DNA of 64,000 bases from an uncultured Pseudomonadota bacterium (GTDB lineage Bacteria; Myxococcota_A; UBA796; SXON01): NCBI GenBank assembly GCA_903844155.1, contig CAIMSU010000233.1, positions 20,854-84,853 of the forward strand, given 5' to 3'. A program made the position numbers and the translations under genes. Shown in pieces: positions 24,959 to 35,236 of the stretch; position 1 is the first letter of the stretch; each line of letters starts with the position of its first letter. Below the pieces are notes generated by a model. It was given only the letters and a program-made list of their open reading frames with translations, did no database searches and was not told the DNA's origin.

Positions 24959-26032
24959 CTACTTGAGGGACTGGAGGAAGGGCACGATCGTGTTGATCTG
25001 CTCGTCCGTCAGCTTGAGGTTCGGCATCTTGCAGCCCGGCTTGACGGCCGAGGGGTCCTTGAGCCAGAGCTTGAGGTTCGCCTCATTCATCTCCAGCACG
25101 CTCGCGGCGAACCGCTTGCGCGAGCCAACGTGCGTGAGGCTGGGGCCGATGTGGCCCTGCGCGTTCGTGCCGTCGATCGCGTGGCAGGCCACGCAGGTCG
25201 CGCCCTGGAACGCCTTGTACCCCTCACTGTCATCGACCGTGTCCGCCTGCGGCGTGGCCTGGGCCTTGGCCCACTTCTCGAAGTCCTCCGAAGACTCGAC
25301 CTCGATCCGGAACTTCATCAGCGCGTGGCTGTCCTGACAGTACTCGGCACACTGCCCCAGGTACTCGCCAATCTTGTCGGCCGTGAAGGTGATGTGGTTC
25401 ACGCGACCTGGGATCATGTCCCGCTTCGCGGCGATCTGCGGCGCCCAGAACGCGTGGATGACGTTGTCGCTCTGGAGGCGAATGTCGACCTGCCGCCCGA
25501 GCGGGATGTGCAGCTCGTTCGCCGTCTCAAAGTTGTACTGCGGGAAGCCGAACTGGAACCACCACTGCTTGCCAGTCGCGTTGACGATGAGCGCGCCGTC
25601 CTTGGCCTGCGCTTGCGAGTCGAAGATGAGGCTCACCGTGGGGATGGCGATCATCATCAGGATCAGCACCGGCGCGATGGTCCAGCCGATCTCCATGGGA
25701 AGGTTGCCGTGCACCTGCTCGGGCAGCTCCGTCTCTTTGCCGGTCGCGCGGAACTTGATCACGGCCACGATCAACACGCCCTGAACGAGGATGAAGAGCG
25801 CCGTGTCGATCCAGGTGATGGTGCCGTAGATGTCCAGGATGGACTTCGTGAGGTCGGAGTGCCCCTCAAACGTGCTCATGGTGCTTTCGTTGCACCCGGT
25901 GAGGAGCGCGAGGCCCAGCCACGGCAGCACCGCGGCGATGGACCGGCCTGCGGAGGCCGCACGCGAAGCGAGGGGGGAGCGAGGGATGCGCATTCGAGGG
26001 AACCTCACAGGCGGAAAAACGGGACGCGTCAT
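24959..26032 (-). CDS. ctaC: Cytochrome c oxidase subunit II with C-terminal cytochrome c
   Basis: 357 residues. A lipobox (LALLTGC) is followed by two membrane helices, a cupredoxin domain with the CuA site (HAFWAP, then GQCAEYCQDSHALM, which supplies Cys, Glu, Cys, His and Met) and a cytochrome c domain with CVACH near residue 280 and the distal Met of GCKMPNLKL. This is the caa3 layout, accepting electrons from soluble or membrane cytochrome c. The ATG at 26032 overlaps the ctaB stop (ATGA); the ATG at 25993, with GAGG upstream, is an alternative. Confidence 0.95.
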   Translation of the reverse strand: MTRPVFPPVRFPRMRIPRSPLASRAASAGRSIAAVLPWLGLALLTGCNESTMSTFEGHSDLTKSILDIYGTITWIDTALFILVQGVLIVAVIKFRATGKETELPEQVHGNLPMEIGWTIAPVLILMMIAIPTVSLIFDSQAQAKDGALIVNATGKQWWFQFGFPQYNFETANELHIPLGRQVDIRLQSDNVIHAFWAPQIAAKRDMIPGRVNHITFTADKIGEYLGQCAEYCQDSHALMKFRIEVESSEDFEKWAKAQATPQADTVDDSEGYKAFQGATCVACHAIDGTNAQGHIGPSLTHVGSRKRFAASVLEMNEANLKLWLKDPSAVKPGCKMPNLKLTDEQINTIVPFLQSLK

Positions 26033-27009
26033 AACACGGGGGACCAGTTCAGCCCGTAGATCAAGAGGGAATATGGCTGCCCGAATGGCCCCGCGATGGC
26101 GCTGGTGGCGAGATCGACGAGCATCGCGCCGTACAGGAGCGTCAGGTAGGCGATCGAGATCTTGAACACCCGCCAGTCAACCCGCGGGTCGTCGGCCACG
26201 ATGGAGCGCGCGACCGCGTACAGGAACCATGCTCCGAGGGCCAGCGACGCGACCCCGTACAGGGGGCTCAGGAGCCCGAGCGGGACGGGGGCGAGGGCGA
26301 CGAGGACGGTCAGGATCGCGTAGCCGAGCGATCGCCAGCGCGTTGGCTGGTCGCCGATCACGTTCGGCATCATCGGAAAACCGGCCGCGGCATACTCCTC
26401 CTTGCGGAAGATGGCGATGGCCCAGAAGTGGGGCGGCGTCCAGAGAAAGACGACGGCGAAGAGGATGACGCTGGCCAGCGTGATGCGCCCGGTCATCGCC
26501 GCCTCGATGATCATCGGCGCGGTCGCGCCGGCCGCGCCGCCGATGACGATGTTCTGCGGCGTTCGGGGCTTGAGCCATACCGTGTAGACGATCACGTAGA
26601 ACGCGATCGTCCCAAGGCTGACCAGGGCCGCGAGCGGTCCGCCGAGCCACAGGAGACCGGCGGTACTACCGGCCGCCAGCACGGTCGCCAGAGCGAGGGC
26701 CTCGCCGGGCACCATCGCAGCCGCCGGCATCGGCCGCCGCTTCGTTCGCGCCATCTGCGCGTCGCGATCCCGCTCCCACCAAGCGTTGTAGGCGCTCGAC
26801 GAGGCCCCGGCCACGCCGGTCCCGAGCAAAACGAGCGCGCCCTTCGCCGCGAACGCAAAGGTGAGCGGCAAGCCCGTCATCCCGAGCATCGGCACGCCGG
26901 TGAGGAGCACGAGCACGAGCACCTTCGGACGCGCGATCTCCCACCACATCCGGAGATGGGCAGCCGCAACGAGCCCCCCGGACCGGGCCCCTGCCGTGGT
27001 GTCCGTCAC
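26029..27009 (-). CDS. ctaB: Protohaem IX farnesyltransferase
   Basis: 326 residues with about nine membrane helices. The Asp-rich prenyl-binding motif NAWWERDRDAQMARTKRRP near residue 80 and WTPPHFWAIAIF near residue 190 are family signatures. It attaches the farnesyl chain to haem B to make haem O for the oxidase. It overlaps both ctaA upstream and ctaC downstream by a few bases. Confidence 0.95.
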   Translation of the reverse strand: MTDTTAGARSGGLVAAAHLRMWWEIARPKVLVLVLLTGVPMLGMTGLPLTFAFAAKGALVLLGTGVAGASSSAYNAWWERDRDAQMARTKRRPMPAAAMVPGEALALATVLAAGSTAGLLWLGGPLAALVSLGTIAFYVIVYTVWLKPRTPQNIVIGGAAGATAPMIIEAAMTGRITLASVILFAVVFLWTPPHFWAIAIFRKEEYAAAGFPMMPNVIGDQPTRWRSLGYAILTVLVALAPVPLGLLSPLYGVASLALGAWFLYAVARSIVADDPRVDWRVFKISIAYLTLLYGAMLVDLATSAIAGPFGQPYSLLIYGLNWSPVL

Positions 27010-27968
27010 GCGGCCACCTGGACGGCCGCGCTGGCGCGTACCCGCAGAAACGTTGACGCCGCGCAGATCCCGAGCAAGTCACCCGTCGCGCTGTGCAACA
27101 CCGCCACCTCAACCGGGAGCGCCAGGAACACGTTGGTGATGCCGAGCGCGACCTGCACGCAGACCACGACGAGCGTCATCTGCGTGAGCAACGCGGCCTC
27201 GGAAGCACGCGCCGACCATGCCAGGGCGCCGCAGAGCGCGAACACGATGTACGCACCGAGCCGATGAAGGAGCTGCAAGCCGACGATGCCGTCCATCACC
27301 GGAAACCAGACGCCCCCGTTGCACGTCGGCCATTCCGTGCACGCCAGGCCAGCGTGGTTCGACGAGACGAGCCCGCCGAGGGCCATCTGGATGAACCACA
27401 TCGCCAGAAGCGCGCCGGCCAGCCTCCGGGTCACCGGGGACGACGAAAGCGGCTTTGGATCGAGCCGATCAGCGATGAGGAGCAAGGAGAGGAGGAACAG
27501 GTTTCCTGTCAGGAGATGGAGGGTCACGCTCCAGAACGCGAGCAACTGAAGGACGGTGAGGCCGCCGAGCACGATCTGTGCGACCAGGACCACCGCCGCC
27601 CCTCCCCAGAGCCGGCCGACCCGCGCCCGCAGCTCCGGGCGCAGCCAGATCAAGCCGCCGAGCCCGATGAACACGGTGGAGATCGACCCAGCGAGGACGC
27701 GGTGTCCCCACTCCAGCGCCACCTGGACGTTGAGCTGGGGGATCACCCGGCCAAAACACAGCGGCCAATCCGGACACGAGAGCCCCGCGCCGTTCACGCG
27801 AACCGTGGCGCCAAAGATCAGCAACGCCCACGTGCCCACGGCGAGGCCCCGGAAACCTTGCGCAGCCCGCCGGGGCACCGCCCCCGGATCGTCGCCCGCG
27901 AACGCCCAGCGCGACCCCGGCACGACGCGCGCTGGGCTCGGCAGATCACTGGACGGAGACACTTCCAC
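27006..27968 (-). CDS. ctaA: Haem A synthase (CtaA/COX15)
   Basis: 320 residues, eight membrane helices in two related four-helix halves. VRVNGAGLSCPDWPLC with EWGHR in the first half and VSSNHAGLACTEWPTC with LLHRLGAYI in the second give the conserved Cys pairs and His ligands of the Cys-containing CtaA class. It oxidises haem O to haem A. Its stop overlaps the ctaB start. Confidence 0.94.
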   Translation of the reverse strand: MEVSPSSDLPSPARVVPGSRWAFAGDDPGAVPRRAAQGFRGLAVGTWALLIFGATVRVNGAGLSCPDWPLCFGRVIPQLNVQVALEWGHRVLAGSISTVFIGLGGLIWLRPELRARVGRLWGGAAVVLVAQIVLGGLTVLQLLAFWSVTLHLLTGNLFLLSLLLIADRLDPKPLSSSPVTRRLAGALLAMWFIQMALGGLVSSNHAGLACTEWPTCNGGVWFPVMDGIVGLQLLHRLGAYIVFALCGALAWSARASEAALLTQMTLVVVCVQVALGITNVFLALPVEVAVLHSATGDLLGICAASTFLRVRASAAVQVAA

Positions 27969-28033
27969 GCGGCATCCTGGCCTTGCCGCGCCCGGCGGCA
28001 GGCAACTAGAGTCAAGCTCACCCGGCTATTCCG

Positions 28034-28780
28034 TCACTCCGGCTCCGACAAGCGCGCGGCTGGCGGGATCGACGCGCTGAACGAGGCCGAAAGCCACACC
28101 ATCAGCAGGGACAGCCCCAGCCCGAACCAGGTGAACGCATACTCGCCGTTTGGCCGCTGCTCCGGCACCGTCCGCCACCCCGAGATCGGCGGAACGCGAT
28201 CGACGATGTCGTCGTCCTCACCGAGCCCCTCGCCGTCCACGACTGTCCAACCGGGCACGTCGATCCCGAGCGCCTGTCCCATTGCCTTTGGCGACACCGC
28301 CCGCCATTCGTTCGGCTTTCCCCCAACCAGATGGGCCGAAGCGTCCTCGGTGAACGGACGGGCGATACCGACGTACGTTCGCTCGGCACCCGCCGCGCGT
28401 TCCCGGGCGATGATCGCGTCGACCTCGTCCTCCGGCACCCAGCCGACGTCGACCAGAACCCACCTCGATCCAGCCATCTCCAGCGGTACGATCAGCTGCA
28501 TCCCCGGCTGCGACCACATGTAGCGGCCGAGCACGCGCTGCACGCGGTCCCAGTCCGGCCTGCCGCTCGCCGATACCCGGCGGAGCGCAGGGGCATCCGG
28601 TGGATTCGCAGCGTCGAACGCTGGCAGTGCGAGGCGCTGGGCGTAAAGCTCACGCTCGGCGCGCGCGTCTTCGCGGCGGGAGAGCTGCCAGGCGCAGAGC
28701 GACCAGAGGAGCGCGAGCGCCAGCACCATGAACACGGTGAACCCGGGCCGCGGACGGAAACGCTGGCGGAGGGTCGGCAC
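28034..28780 (-). CDS. SURF1 family oxidase assembly protein
   Basis: 248 residues with one membrane helix at each end (about 14-30 and 222-238) and a periplasmic domain between, the SURF1 layout. Signatures include CAWQLSRREDARAE, GSRWVLVDVGWVPEDE and EYAFTWFGLG. SURF1 proteins assist insertion of haem A into subunit I. It begins with GTG at 28780 and is the first gene of the oxidase set, 12 bp after the O-antigen ligase-like gene. Confidence 0.88.
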   Translation of the reverse strand: MPTLRQRFRPRPGFTVFMVLALALLWSLCAWQLSRREDARAERELYAQRLALPAFDAANPPDAPALRRVSASGRPDWDRVQRVLGRYMWSQPGMQLIVPLEMAGSRWVLVDVGWVPEDEVDAIIARERAAGAERTYVGIARPFTEDASAHLVGGKPNEWRAVSPKAMGQALGIDVPGWTVVDGEGLGEDDDIVDRVPPISGWRTVPEQRPNGEYAFTWFGLGLSLLMVWLSASFSASIPPAARLSEPE

Positions 28781-28792
28781 GGGCGGCGGGTA

Positions 28793-31354
28793 TCAAGGCG
28801 GCGCGGGCGAGGTCGGCGGGCTCGGAGCCGGCGACGAGTGCGTCGACGGTTCGAGAATCGCGAGGCGCTCCCTCGCCTTTCCGTGTTTCGGGTCCAGCCG
28901 CAGCACCGCATGCCACGCGGCTGCTTCGCGACCTGCTTCCGCCTTTTCGGCGTAGAGCTCGGCCAGCCCCTCCCAGGACCACTGGTTTTGTGGGGCCACC
29001 TCGACCGACCGACGAAGGCGCGGCTCGGCCGAAGCCAGATCACCGATGAGGAGGTACGCCCAGCCTTCCATGCCGCCCGGGCGGTCGGTCGAGGCCAGGA
29101 AGGCGCGCGCGAACCGTTCGGTGCCGGCCTTGTCGCCAGCCGCGTGCGCGATCGCAGCGAGCTGGAAGAATGGTGGTCCGAACGTGGAATCTTCGGCCCC
29201 TGCGCGCTGGTACGCATCGGCCGCCTCGGCCATCAGCCGCCGGCGTGCGAGGGCCTGCCCATATGCGTAGTCGACCTTGGCCGCCCCGACCCCGGCGCCG
29301 CGTCCGGCCGCGATGATCGCGAGATCGTCGGTGTCGAGGGCATCCGCGAGGCGGAACGCCTCGTCAGCACGCCAGAAATCGAGCGCCACCGCCCGGGCGA
29401 GGAGGTCGCGGGCGCGCGCTCGCCGGCAGTATTCGCCACCCGGAAGCCCGATCAACACCGCGGCAGCGACGAGGGCAACCCGGCCATCCTGCGGCCGTAG
29501 CGCCAGGGCCCGGTCCAGGCCAAGCTCGCTCGCCATCGCGTAGTCGACCCGGTCCTTCCCTCCCCAAGTTCGACCGGGTGCCACCCTCGCGCTCATCCAC
29601 GCGCCGGCGCGCGCGGCCCGAAGCTGCGCCCATGGGTCGACTGGGCTCGCCAGCACACCCGCCTCCGCGGCAGTCCAGCGTCGCTCGACCTCGTCGCCCC
29701 CCCTCACCACCTGCGCCGTCGAGAAATCAACAGGAACCTCGCCAAGCCGCTCCTGCCGTGACCCGCCGGCCGCATGGTCGGACCAGGCGCACAAGCTCCC
29801 AACCACCGCGGCGGCGAGGCCCAGCCCGACGCGAGCTGCGCGTCCCCAGCCCGAACCGCCGGCGACGGACCCCGTGGCGATGCCCGCGAACATCGCGACC
29901 GCCAGCGCTGTTCCGGGCGTATGGAGCGGAAAGTCTCCAAGTGATGCGCCGATGGCCGTGACGCTTGCCAGGGTCGCCCCCACGCACGCCGACGCCGCGG
30001 GCCCATGCGGCGCAACCCGAAGCCCCCGCGCGACCCCAGCGCCCCACACCCCGACCGCGATCAGCATCGCGCCTGTCCCGCAGACCCCCGCCTCCGCGAG
30101 CCACTCGACGATCTCGTCGTGCGCGTGGGACACGTCGTACAGATGCGAGACCGATTCGTGCAGGCCATAGGCCACCCGCCACGCCCCGAGTCCGGCGCCG
30201 AAAAGCGGCGCGTCGAGCCAGGCTTTCAGGCCGTCGTGCCAGAACTGCAACCGTGACGTGGCGCTCACGTCCGAGCTCGCGTCCAGAAGCGTGACGAACC
30301 GCCCAAACGCGCCGCGGGGGCCGAGCGCCAGGACCGCCAGCACCCCTGAGACCAGCGGGATCCCCACCCCAAACGCCAGGTAGAACGGCTCATTCCGGGT
30401 TCGCCACACCCAGACGCCCACACCCAACGCCGCAACACAGCCCCAGATCAGCGGGCCCCGCGACTGTGCGGTGACCATCGCAACCCCCAGGAGCGCGCCG
30501 AAGAGCCCCAGCAGCACCAGCTTCGGGATCCGGTTCCCGCTCGCCTCCCAGACGCTCGGGGGCTGGCTGGACCGTCGGGTGCTCCGCCGGTGGCGCTCGA
30601 TCTCCTCCGCCAGCAGCGGGAACTGTGCGCCTGCAAGCGAGCAGATCGCGCCCGTCCCGAGCGCCAGGAACAGGGCGTAGTGACCGCGGTTGATGAACGT
30701 GCCCGTGGCCGACCCCAGGTAGTAGGTCTTCAGCCCGATCCCCGTCGAAGGCCCGTTTCGCATGGCGATGCCGAAGAGCGCCTCGCCCACGGCGGCGATG
30801 ATGTAGATCACAAGCACGGGCGTGCGCCACCGCTCGGACCGGCCGACGGCGGTGCCCAGCGAATAGACCGCAAGGAAGCCTAGGATCTGCGCGAGCGCCC
30901 AGGGGAGGGCGGCGGGGAGCAGCGAGCCAGAGCGCGCGAGACCGGCGACGCTACTCGCGAGCGGATCGAAGGGCGGGGGCGGCGTTGCAGTCGCGGCGGC
31001 CACGTCGCAGTTGGCGAGCCAGGTTCCAAAGGCCGGCCCGTCGCCCGAAAACTCCGGGGCAACCCGGTCGAGCCACGCGGCCTGTCCAGGGGCGAGGGCG
31101 TGCCGCAGCGCGTCGGGGATGGGTGCCATCTGCCAGGCCAGAACGAGGATCAGCAACGCTGCCGCGACGCGCGCCCCCATGCCCACGCGCCCGCCGGGGG
31201 AGAGCACGCCGGAAATGACCAGGCCCGTGCCCGCAAGCGCGATCGCCGTCCCGCCGTACTGGGGTAGCGTTCCTCCCTCGAGGCCGCTGGCCAGCAGTAC
31301 CGCCGCCAACGCCGTACATGCGGCAACACCGTCCGCGCGGCCAGGGGTGTCCAT
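28793..31354 (-). CDS. O-antigen ligase/polymerase-like membrane protein with C-terminal TPR region
   Basis: 853 residues. Residues 1-500 have about twelve hydrophobic segments; the central loop with TGTFINRGHYALFLALG and the large periplasmic loop ending in LFGAGLGAWRVAYGLHESVSHLYDVSHAHDEIVEWLAE-type text (split by the membrane pattern) match the Wzy_C/O-antigen ligase family. The last 330 residues are Ala/Leu-rich helices in TPR-like repeats. It would polymerise or ligate surface polysaccharide. The start shares one base with the autokinase stop (TGATG), linking the two genes to one export system. Confidence 0.82.
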   Translation of the reverse strand: MDTPGRADGVAACTALAAVLLASGLEGGTLPQYGGTAIALAGTGLVISGVLSPGGRVGMGARVAAALLILVLAWQMAPIPDALRHALAPGQAAWLDRVAPEFSGDGPAFGTWLANCDVAAATATPPPPFDPLASSVAGLARSGSLLPAALPWALAQILGFLAVYSLGTAVGRSERWRTPVLVIYIIAAVGEALFGIAMRNGPSTGIGLKTYYLGSATGTFINRGHYALFLALGTGAICSLAGAQFPLLAEEIERHRRSTRRSSQPPSVWEASGNRIPKLVLLGLFGALLGVAMVTAQSRGPLIWGCVAALGVGVWVWRTRNEPFYLAFGVGIPLVSGVLAVLALGPRGAFGRFVTLLDASSDVSATSRLQFWHDGLKAWLDAPLFGAGLGAWRVAYGLHESVSHLYDVSHAHDEIVEWLAEAGVCGTGAMLIAVGVWGAGVARGLRVAPHGPAASACVGATLASVTAIGASLGDFPLHTPGTALAVAMFAGIATGSVAGGSGWGRAARVGLGLAAAVVGSLCAWSDHAAGGSRQERLGEVPVDFSTAQVVRGGDEVERRWTAAEAGVLASPVDPWAQLRAARAGAWMSARVAPGRTWGGKDRVDYAMASELGLDRALALRPQDGRVALVAAAVLIGLPGGEYCRRARARDLLARAVALDFWRADEAFRLADALDTDDLAIIAAGRGAGVGAAKVDYAYGQALARRRLMAEAADAYQRAGAEDSTFGPPFFQLAAIAHAAGDKAGTERFARAFLASTDRPGGMEGWAYLLIGDLASAEPRLRRSVEVAPQNQWSWEGLAELYAEKAEAGREAAAWHAVLRLDPKHGKARERLAILEPSTHSSPAPSPPTSPAPP

Positions 31355-33537
31355 CAGGCCCGCGTACTCTTGGCGACCTCGTCCCGGTCGGCCCCGTAGT
31401 ACGTGTAGTAGTAGTAATAACCGTAGCTTTTCCGCTGGATGTCAAAGTCGTTCAGGATGACCCCGATGAGGCGCGCGTCCACGTCCTTGAGCTGACGCTT
31501 GGCCTGGGCGACGAGGTCTTTCGCGACCTTGAAGCTCTTGATCACCATGATGACGCCGTCCACCTCCGTCGACAACACGACCGCGTCCGTCACTGCGACC
31601 ACGGGCGGCGAGTCGATGATGACGAGGTCGAACAGCTCATTGAGGCGGTCGAGGGCCGCACGGCACCCGTCCGAGCCAAGCTGCTCGGCCGGGTTGGATG
31701 GGCGCGGGCCGGAAGGCAGGATGTAAAGCCCCTGCTGTGGGGTGAGCTGGCAGACGTCCTCGGCTTTGGCCTCGCCGCGGATCAGCGAGGAGAGCCCCTG
31801 CTCGTTCTCCAGCCCGAACGCGTGGTGGAGCGAGGGGCGACGCAGATCCGCGTCCACCAGGCAGACCCGACGGCCCGCGCTCGCAAAGGTGATCCCGAGG
31901 TTGATGCTGGAGGTCGTCTTGCCCTCGCGAGGTCCGGAGGAGGTGATCAGCAACCGTCGAGGCGGGCCGCCGTCCTCCCGCGCCATGAAGTTCACGTTCG
32001 TCCGGATGTTTCGACAAAACTCCGCGAAGGCGCTCTTGGGGTACTTGAATGCGTAGAGGTACCGCTCCCGCGCCATCTCCCACCCATCGCCAGCCAGCCC
32101 GGGCACGCTGGGGATGATGCCGAGGAAGGGGATGCCGAGCGCCTCGACCTCCTCGCGGGTCTTGATCGTGGTGTCCATGTAGTCGAAGAAGAGCGCGAGG
32201 GAGACACCAGCGAGCAACCCGGCCATGACCGCGAGGACGAAGTTGCGCAGATAGTTTGGCTCAACCGGATCCTTCTTCACCTCCGAGGGGTCGATGATGC
32301 GGACGTTGTTCTCCTTGAGCGACGACGCGACGCTCATCTCCTGCTGCTTGGAGACGAGCTGCTGGTAGATGTCCTTCTTGGAGTCAACCGTGCTGCGAAG
32401 CAGGTTGTACTGGCTCTCTTCGCCACTGCCCCCGAGCGTGTCGCTGGTGAGCTGGTTGATGGCGGCGTCGAGCAGCGCCTCCTGATCCTTGGCCTGGTTC
32501 AAGGCGGACTCGCGCCGCGACATCTCCGCGCGGACCTCGTTCTGGATCTGCTCCTGCACGTCGGCAAGCCGCCCATTCACCTCCACCATCTTCGGGTGAT
32601 TCTCGAGGTAGGTCAGGGACAACGCCTGCTTGTCGTTGAGCAACGTGGCGTAGCTCTCCCGGAGCTTGTCCATCACGGAGGAGGACACGAGGAGCGAGAG
32701 TCGGCGCGGGTCCTTCTCGGTCTGCAACGACTCCGCCATGTTGTCGCGCTCGCTTTGCCGACTCGCCAGATCAGCCTGGGCCAACGCTTTCTTTCTCGAC
32801 AGCTCCTCCAACTGCTGCGTCACGAGGTTGGACTTCTCCTCCGTGGAGAGCGCAATCGTGTTGTGCTCCTTCCGAAAGTCAAGGAGCTTTGCCTCGGAGT
32901 CCTTCATCTCCGCCTCCGTCCGCGCGGTTTCGTCGGCGAGGAAGTGGAGGCCGTCGGAGACACCCTGGTTCACCTCCTGGAGGTTGCGTTCGACGAAAAC
33001 CTCGCCCCAGGCTTGGCAGATCTGCTGCGCGAGCTGCGGATCGCTGTTCCGGACGTACAGCCAGACCAGGCGGGTCTTGGCGACGGGCTCGATGTCGATC
33101 ATCTCCAGTAGCGCCTGAACCGGCTCGTCAAGCCCCTTGAATTGTGGGTTCTCGGCCAGGTTCAGCCGGTCCATGACCGCCTTCGCCTGCACGCGCGCCC
33201 GGAGCTTGCGGTGTTGTGTCGCGAAATAGTCCTGGTCGGACTGGTACTGTCCCGTGCCGTAGATCCCCATCGCGTTCAGGTTGTTGTAGGCCTGCGGTTG
33301 CGCGTCGATTTGCAGGGACGAGCTCGCCTCGTAGACGGGCGACGTGAGCAGGGTGACGAGCGACACGCTGACGACGATGAGGGAAAACGCCGTGATCAGC
33401 GTCCAGATCCGCTTACGGACGGTCCGCCAGTAATCCCGCAGATGCAACATCTCCGTGAGGGATTCACCGCTGTCTTCGTCCCGCATTCCCCGACGGGGAC
33501 GATGCGGGCGGGTACTGGACTGCGGGGGAGCGGCCAT
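31354..33537 (-). CDS. Polysaccharide co-polymerase / tyrosine autokinase (Wzc-like BY-kinase)
   Basis: 727 residues. A Wzz domain with its first membrane helix (about 30-60), a long coiled-coil region, and a second helix (about 440) are followed by a cytoplasmic BY-kinase: Walker A SSGPREGKTTSS, Walker A' LVDADLRRP and Walker B LVIIDSPPV. The C-terminus carries a Tyr cluster (SYGYYYYYTYYG) for autophosphorylation. It controls length and export of exopolysaccharide. I choose the ATG at 33537; 33684 would overlap the divergent gene and 33486 is possible. The ligase-like gene follows. Confidence 0.9.
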   Translation of the reverse strand: MAAPPQSSTRPHRPRRGMRDEDSGESLTEMLHLRDYWRTVRKRIWTLITAFSLIVVSVSLVTLLTSPVYEASSSLQIDAQPQAYNNLNAMGIYGTGQYQSDQDYFATQHRKLRARVQAKAVMDRLNLAENPQFKGLDEPVQALLEMIDIEPVAKTRLVWLYVRNSDPQLAQQICQAWGEVFVERNLQEVNQGVSDGLHFLADETARTEAEMKDSEAKLLDFRKEHNTIALSTEEKSNLVTQQLEELSRKKALAQADLASRQSERDNMAESLQTEKDPRRLSLLVSSSVMDKLRESYATLLNDKQALSLTYLENHPKMVEVNGRLADVQEQIQNEVRAEMSRRESALNQAKDQEALLDAAINQLTSDTLGGSGEESQYNLLRSTVDSKKDIYQQLVSKQQEMSVASSLKENNVRIIDPSEVKKDPVEPNYLRNFVLAVMAGLLAGVSLALFFDYMDTTIKTREEVEALGIPFLGIIPSVPGLAGDGWEMARERYLYAFKYPKSAFAEFCRNIRTNVNFMAREDGGPPRRLLITSSGPREGKTTSSINLGITFASAGRRVCLVDADLRRPSLHHAFGLENEQGLSSLIRGEAKAEDVCQLTPQQGLYILPSGPRPSNPAEQLGSDGCRAALDRLNELFDLVIIDSPPVVAVTDAVVLSTEVDGVIMVIKSFKVAKDLVAQAKRQLKDVDARLIGVILNDFDIQRKSYGYYYYYTYYGADRDEVAKSTRA

Positions 33538-33598
33538 GAGCTTTCTGCAAGATACCCCGGACGTTGGGACGTGGCGCGTTCCGGTTACTCTGAACGGG

Positions 33599-35236
33599 AT
33601 GCCCCCCGTCCCTCGCGCAGTCGTCATCGGCCTCGACGGCGCCACGTGGTCGCTGCTGGACCGATTCATCGCGCGAGGCGTCATGCCTACGCTCGGGCGC
33701 CTCCGCGCAGAGGGCGTTCACGGGCCGCTCCAGAGCGTCATCCCGCCGATGACCGCGACCGCCTGGACCGCCTACCAGACCGGAAAAGGGCCTGGAAAGC
33801 ACGGCATCTTCGACTGGACCGAGCCCGTCCCCGGCAGCTACCTCTACCGGCCGATCGACTCAACCCGGGTACAATCGCGCACGTTGTTCGAGGATCTCTC
33901 CGTTCGCGGCCGTCGCGTCGCGACCGTCAACCTCCCCCTCACCTTCCCCGCCCGCGCGATCAACGGGATTGCCGTTGGCGACATGCTCTGCCCGTCCAAG
34001 GAGACGCCTGGCTTCACGTTCCCGCATTCCTTCAAGGGTGAGCTCGATCGCATCGTTCCTGACTATGTGATCGACACCCACCTCTGCGAGAGCGAAGGCG
34101 ACATCCTGCCGTTCCTCGACCGCCTGCGCGCGATGATCGAGGGCAAGCGCACGCTCATCAAGCACCTGATGGGAAGCGAGCCGTGGGACGTCTTCTGCGC
34201 CGTCTGGGTCGAAATGGACCGGATGCAGCACTGCATGTGGCACATCTTCGATGAGCAGCATCCGCGATACGACGCCGGGCTGAACCAGAAGTACGGTACG
34301 GCGATCCTTACGATCTACACGCTGCTCGACACGGCCGTCGCGGAGATGATGGCGCTGGCGGGCGACGCGAACGTCTACTTCATCAGCGACCATGGTTTTG
34401 GGCCCTGTCGCTACAAGGTGTTCCTCAACACGTGGCTGGCGCAGGAGGGATTCCTGGCGTTCAAGAAGGGTGGTCGCGCACAGCGGGATCGCCTGCGAGT
34501 AGCGCGGGGTCTGCTGGGGCGGGTGGGGATGGACACGCGCAAGATCCTGGCCCTCGCCGAGCGGTTCGGCGGGCGATCGCTGGTCAGCGGCGACTCACTG
34601 TCCAGGTTTGCAGCCGAGATCGACTGGGAGCACACGAGCGCGTACTGCCACGGCACCAACGCGATCCGCGTGAACCTGGCAGGGCGCGAGCGTTCCGGGT
34701 CGGTCTCCCCCGACCAGTACGGCGACGTCGTGCAGGCCCTCAAGGCCCGCCTTCTGGAGGTCAAGGATCCCGAAGGTGACAGGGTGATCCACCGCGTCTG
34801 CCACCGCAACGAGCTGTACACCGGCCCGGAGACCGACAACGCTGCCGACGTGCTCATCGCCGATCACGACGACAGCGTGTGGTTCTACTACTCCGAGGGC
34901 GAGGTGCCCGGCGCGGTCTTTGAGCCGTCCGGGTGGGCGAGCGGCAATCACAAGTCGGACGGGCTTTTTCTGGCGATCGGCCCGGACATCAAGCCCGGAG
35001 CTCGGGTCGACGATGCCAACATCGTGGACATCCTGCCGACGCTGTACGCCGCGCTGGGCGAGCCGATCCCGGACGACGTCGATGGGCGCATCCTCCGCAC
35101 GATCTTCAGGCCCGGCCACGTCCAACGCCCGCTCTGGCGCGAGGCCGAGGCCTGGACCCGCGCCGCTGGGACACAGTCCACCGCCAACGACAGCGCGATC
35201 ACCGAGCGACTGCAGGGGCTTGGCTACCTCCAGTGA
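33599..35236 (+). CDS. Alkaline-phosphatase-fold phosphodiesterase
   Basis: 545 residues of the type I phosphodiesterase/nucleotide pyrophosphatase clan. VIGLDGATWSLLD gives the first metal-binding Asp and the nucleophile Thr, and ISDHGFGP the Asp-His pair. NHKSDGLFLAIGPDIKPG and VDILPTLYAALG close the fold. No signal peptide is visible, so it may act in the cytoplasm. Related proteins hydrolyse phosphodiester or phosphonate bonds or transfer phospho-groups to glycans; its place beside an exopolysaccharide kinase suggests the last, by inference. The ATG at 33599 leaves a 61-bp divergent gap; the ATG at 33536 would overlap the autokinase start. Confidence 0.83.
   Translation: MPPVPRAVVIGLDGATWSLLDRFIARGVMPTLGRLRAEGVHGPLQSVIPPMTATAWTAYQTGKGPGKHGIFDWTEPVPGSYLYRPIDSTRVQSRTLFEDLSVRGRRVATVNLPLTFPARAINGIAVGDMLCPSKETPGFTFPHSFKGELDRIVPDYVIDTHLCESEGDILPFLDRLRAMIEGKRTLIKHLMGSEPWDVFCAVWVEMDRMQHCMWHIFDEQHPRYDAGLNQKYGTAILTIYTLLDTAVAEMMALAGDANVYFISDHGFGPCRYKVFLNTWLAQEGFLAFKKGGRAQRDRLRVARGLLGRVGMDTRKILALAERFGGRSLVSGDSLSRFAAEIDWEHTSAYCHGTNAIRVNLAGRERSGSVSPDQYGDVVQALKARLLEVKDPEGDRVIHRVCHRNELYTGPETDNAADVLIADHDDSVWFYYSEGEVPGAVFEPSGWASGNHKSDGLFLAIGPDIKPGARVDDANIVDILPTLYAALGEPIPDDVDGRILRTIFRPGHVQRPLWREAEAWTRAAGTQSTANDSAITERLQGLGYLQ

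Noticed and set aside
23697..25337. 546-codon plus-strand open frame across ctaD and ctaC
   Set aside because: Antisense to cytochrome oxidase subunits whose metal-binding motifs are intact.
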